A DNA stretch of 6,696 bases from Oscillospiraceae bacterium (GTDB taxonomy: Bacteria; Bacillota; Clostridia; Oscillospirales; Acutalibacteraceae). The stretch spans positions 1-6,696 of the forward strand of contig WQRM01000086.1 of assembly GCA_009786735.1 (NCBI GenBank). Reading direction: 5' to 3'. Made by a program: the position numbers and the translations under genes. Position 1 is the first letter of the stretch. Each line of letters begins with the position of its first letter. Of this stretch, positions 4,671 to 6,696 are shown piece by piece. The notes beneath the pieces were generated by a model that saw only the letters and a program-made list of their open reading frames with translations, was not told where the DNA came from and made no database searches.

Positions 4671-6269
4671 TTATCCTCGCACAGCCCGTCCGGCGGTTTT
4701 CAGCGTTTGTGCGTCCAGTTCGCCGCTGGCAAGCACGGTTTTGCCGTTGATGACAACGCGCTCGATGCCGAACGACTGCGCCTGGCCGGGCGTTGCGGCT
4801 TTGATGTCGGCTTCGCTGAACACGGTGAGGTCGGCATAGGCACCCGCGCGGACATAGCCGCGGTCTTTGAGTGCGAATCGATCCGCGGTTTGGCCGGTCA
4901 TTTTGCGGATGGTGCGGGGCATGGTGTCGCCGCTGCCGGTGAGCGAACTGCGGATGAACTTGGGAAAGCAATCATAAATCGCGGGGTTTTGCACGCCGAA
5001 ATCCTCCACCCATGCGTCGGTCATGTAGATGCACATGTCCTCTTTGCAAAGGTCGTTGATGATGTCTTGCGTGTAATACGGCCCCATGTTCACGCGACCT
5101 TTGAAGTCGCTTTCGCGGCACAGGTGTAGGTAGGTTTGTATCTCGTTTTCGCCGCGCAGCTTGGCAATTTCGGCCACGGTTTTGCCTTCATATTCCCGGC
5201 AATTCTCACCTGCATAGGCAATTTGCATGTCGTTGAGCGAAAAGCCCAGCAGCTTGCTGGCTGCGCGGGTGAGCACGGTGAGCTTGAGCTTGTTCAGCGG
5301 TTTGGCGCGCTCTTGTTCGCTCATGCTGCGATACCACGCGGGCAAAATCACGGTGATGACCGACACGCCAACGGTTTCGTTGTACATATCAAAGCCGATG
5401 TCCACGCCGTCTTGCTGCAGCTTGTGTAGCATGGCAAGCAGCGGCTTTTTGTCTTTGAATGACTTGCGTCCAACGAAGATGGCGTGCGAATATTGCAGTT
5501 TGAGCTTTGTTCCCTGCGCAACTTCAACCAGTTCATCCATCGCGCGCAACAGGTGCGACCGCCCAAGCAGTTGCGGATAGGCCAGCGAAACCGCTGAACT
5601 TGCCCGTGCGTGCACGGTGAGCGGCTTGTCGTATTGCAAGCACAAGGCGGCGATTTTTTTCAGCTCATCCAAGTCGGCATACAGCCCCGGGTCATACGCA
5701 AGCCCCAGCGAAATGCCGCAGGCGCCCTGTTGCAGGTTTTTCTCCAGCACGGCGAGCATGGCTTGTTCGTCCTCGGGCGAAAGCGACCCGCTGGCATAGC
5801 CCGAAACGCCCGCCCTTGCCGAGCAATGCCCCACCAATAGGGCGATGTTGCAGGGGGTGTTTTCGTCCACGGCGTTGAAGAAATCGTCCGCACTGCCGTA
5901 TGTTCCCGTGGTGTTGTTGAAGAAGAACAACCCGCCGCCGATTTTGTCCACGTGTTGGCTGTTGCTCTCAAAACCCACGGACGACAAGCCGCAGTTGCCC
6001 GTAACAAACGTGGTGATGCCTTGGCGGACGAACGGCTCGAAGTAGGGCTGTGGGTCTTGCTTGATGGCGAACCAGTCGTTGTGCGAATGCGCATCAATGA
6101 AGCCCGATGACAGCGAAAGCCCGGTGAGATCAACCACTTCGTCTGCCAAGCTATCATCAATATTGGCTGCCACTTCGAGAATCCGGTCACCTTCATACAG
6201 CACGCTGCCCACAAAGGGCGCGCCGACTGTGCCGTCGTAGATGGTTGCGTGTTTGAGCAATGTTTTCAT
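4671..6269 (-). CDS. D-aminoacylase-type (N-acyl-D-amino-acid deacylase) amidohydrolase
   Basis: The protein has 532 residues, close to the usual 480-540 of the family. It has the amidohydrolase plan: an N-terminal beta segment (1-55), a TIM-barrel metal domain, and a C-terminal beta return ending GAYADLTVFSEADI and VVINGK. The expected metal ligands are visible: H61 and H63 (GFIDAHSHND), C93 (TGNCG), H220 (TVHARAS), H262 (QYSHA), and D418 (YMTDAW) as the likely catalytic aspartate. Family members remove the acyl group from N-acyl-D-amino acids; some act on other cyclic or acyl amides. The conserved HPR-x-x-GxFPR stretch of classical D-aminoacylases is here NPAIYDCFPKF, so the substrate may differ. 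There is no signal peptide, so it is cytoplasmic. It lies 39 bases downstream of a permease and is probably its operon partner. An alternative start at 6293 would add eight residues but has a poorer ribosome site. The gene ends with tandem stops TAATAA. Confidence 0.88.
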   Translation of the reverse strand: MKTLLKHATIYDGTVGAPFVGSVLYEGDRILEVAANIDDSLADEVVDLTGLSLSSGFIDAHSHNDWFAIKQDPQPYFEPFVRQGITTFVTGNCGLSSVGFESNSQHVDKIGGGLFFFNNTTGTYGSADDFFNAVDENTPCNIALLVGHCSARAGVSGYASGSLSPEDEQAMLAVLEKNLQQGACGISLGLAYDPGLYADLDELKKIAALCLQYDKPLTVHARASSAVSLAYPQLLGRSHLLRAMDELVEVAQGTKLKLQYSHAIFVGRKSFKDKKPLLAMLHKLQQDGVDIGFDMYNETVGVSVITVILPAWYRSMSEQERAKPLNKLKLTVLTRAASKLLGFSLNDMQIAYAGENCREYEGKTVAEIAKLRGENEIQTYLHLCRESDFKGRVNMGPYYTQDIINDLCKEDMCIYMTDAWVEDFGVQNPAIYDCFPKFIRSSLTGSGDTMPRTIRKMTGQTADRFALKDRGYVRAGAYADLTVFSEADIKAATPGQAQSFGIERVVINGKTVLASGELDAQTLKTAGRAVRG

Positions 6270-6275
6270 GGGATA

Positions 6276-6283
6276 CCGCCTTT
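6276..6283 (-). promoter_or_regulatory. Shine-Dalgarno sequence deciding the amidohydrolase start
   Basis: AAAGGCGG on the minus strand ends six bases before the ATG at 6269. The tandem ATG codons at 6293-6288 have only a distant AGGG upstream. The protein from 6269 begins MKTLLKHATIYDG, which fits the usual amidohydrolase N-terminus. Confidence 0.75.
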
Positions 6284-6308
6284 CTGTCATCATTCTTTGG
6301 GGCGTTCC

Positions 6309-6696
6309 CTACAGCAACAGCGCCACCAGCGGCACCGTGACGAGCGAAGCCGCCGTTGACAGGAACACCGCACGCGACGAAAATGCTGAGTCTGCGCCGA
6401 ATTTTTCGGCAAACACCGCCGCGAGCGAAGCCGCCGGCATGGCAGACAAAATGATGAGCACGCCCAGCGCCGTTGGGTCTGTGATGATCAGCCGCGCCAC
6501 AAAGAACAGCGCGATGGGTGCAATGAGCAGCTTGACGGCCGACAAAACCAGCGATTCGCGCTCCTTGAACATCTCCGACACCTTGCCCTTTGCCAGCAAC
6601 CCGCCAATGAGGAACATGGAAATGGGGGTCATGGTTGCCGCCACGCCGCCGATAAAGCGACCCAGCGGTCCGCCGCCCACGCCGTCAACCACCGCC
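6309..6696 (-). CDS. AEC-family (auxin efflux carrier-like) permease, C-terminal part (cut by window edge)
   Basis: About 128 C-terminal residues are visible; the frame is open to the right edge and the start is outside. Family members have about 300 residues and ten membrane segments. Four hydrophobic segments are seen at roughly residues 14-34, 49-72, 75-95 and 106-128 of the visible part, ending almost at the C-terminus. The pattern GGVAATMTPISMFLIGGLL, then an AMPAAS segment, then FLSTAASLVTVPLVALLL is typical of the second half of AEC transporters. These are inner-membrane secondary carriers of small organic or amino-acid-like anions such as malate or malonate. It is followed at 39 bases by the amidohydrolase gene with no promoter or terminator between, so the two are probably co-transcribed and the carrier may move that enzyme's substrate or product. 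The substrate cannot be read from the sequence. Confidence 0.85.
   Translation of the reverse strand, partial: AVVDGVGGGPLGRFIGGVAATMTPISMFLIGGLLAKGKVSEMFKERESLVLSAVKLLIAPIALFFVARLIITDPTALGVLIILSAMPAASLAAVFAEKFGADSAFSSRAVFLSTAASLVTVPLVALLL

Noticed and set aside
4635..5129. A 164-codon plus-strand frame in the convergent region
   Set aside because: Most of it is antisense to the 3' part of the amidohydrolase gene, and no ribosome site or recognisable domain is seen.

Overview
The window looks like a chromosomal stretch from a bacterium of the Bacillota (Clostridia-type). The best clue is a 58-residue ribosomal protein bS21 whose basic C-terminal tail is of the clostridial type. The strong GGAGG-type ribosome binding sites and near-consensus sigma-A promoters (TTGACA/TATAAT, 17-bp spacers) also fit. 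Most genes are GC-rich (about 57-62% in sampled lines). The assignment is an inference from one short window.

Layout, left to right. Positions 1-370 (minus) hold the N-terminal part of a secreted LCAT/lipase-like alpha/beta hydrolase, cut by the window edge, with a perfectly placed promoter that appears to give a leaderless mRNA. Positions 444-620 (minus) are rpsU, with its own promoter, Shine-Dalgarno sequence and intrinsic terminator. Positions 621-804 are a divergent promoter region. Positions 805-4456 (plus) form a two-gene operon: a cytoplasmic GH38 alpha-mannosidase (975 aa) and, 16 bases later, a HAD-superfamily phosphatase (235 aa) of clearly lower GC. Positions 4457-4670 are a convergent intergenic region with two intrinsic terminators. 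Positions 4671-6696 (minus) are a second likely operon: the C-terminal part of an AEC-family (auxin efflux carrier-like) permease, followed by a D-aminoacylase-type metal-dependent amidohydrolase.

How the genes may work together. The mannosidase lacks a signal peptide, so it should act on imported mannosides or mannose-containing oligosaccharides. The HAD enzyme could dephosphorylate a downstream sugar phosphate or other small metabolite; this link rests only on co-transcription. The permease and amidohydrolase plausibly handle N-acyl-D-amino acids or related small amides.

I see no mobile element, CRISPR array, tRNA or rRNA, and no evidence of a wholly new multi-gene system. The most notable signals are the leaderless promoter nested against the rpsU terminator, and an approximately 23-bp imperfect direct repeat: the 3' end of the mannosidase gene recurs just after the HAD gene, which together with the HAD gene's low GC suggests that the HAD gene was inserted.
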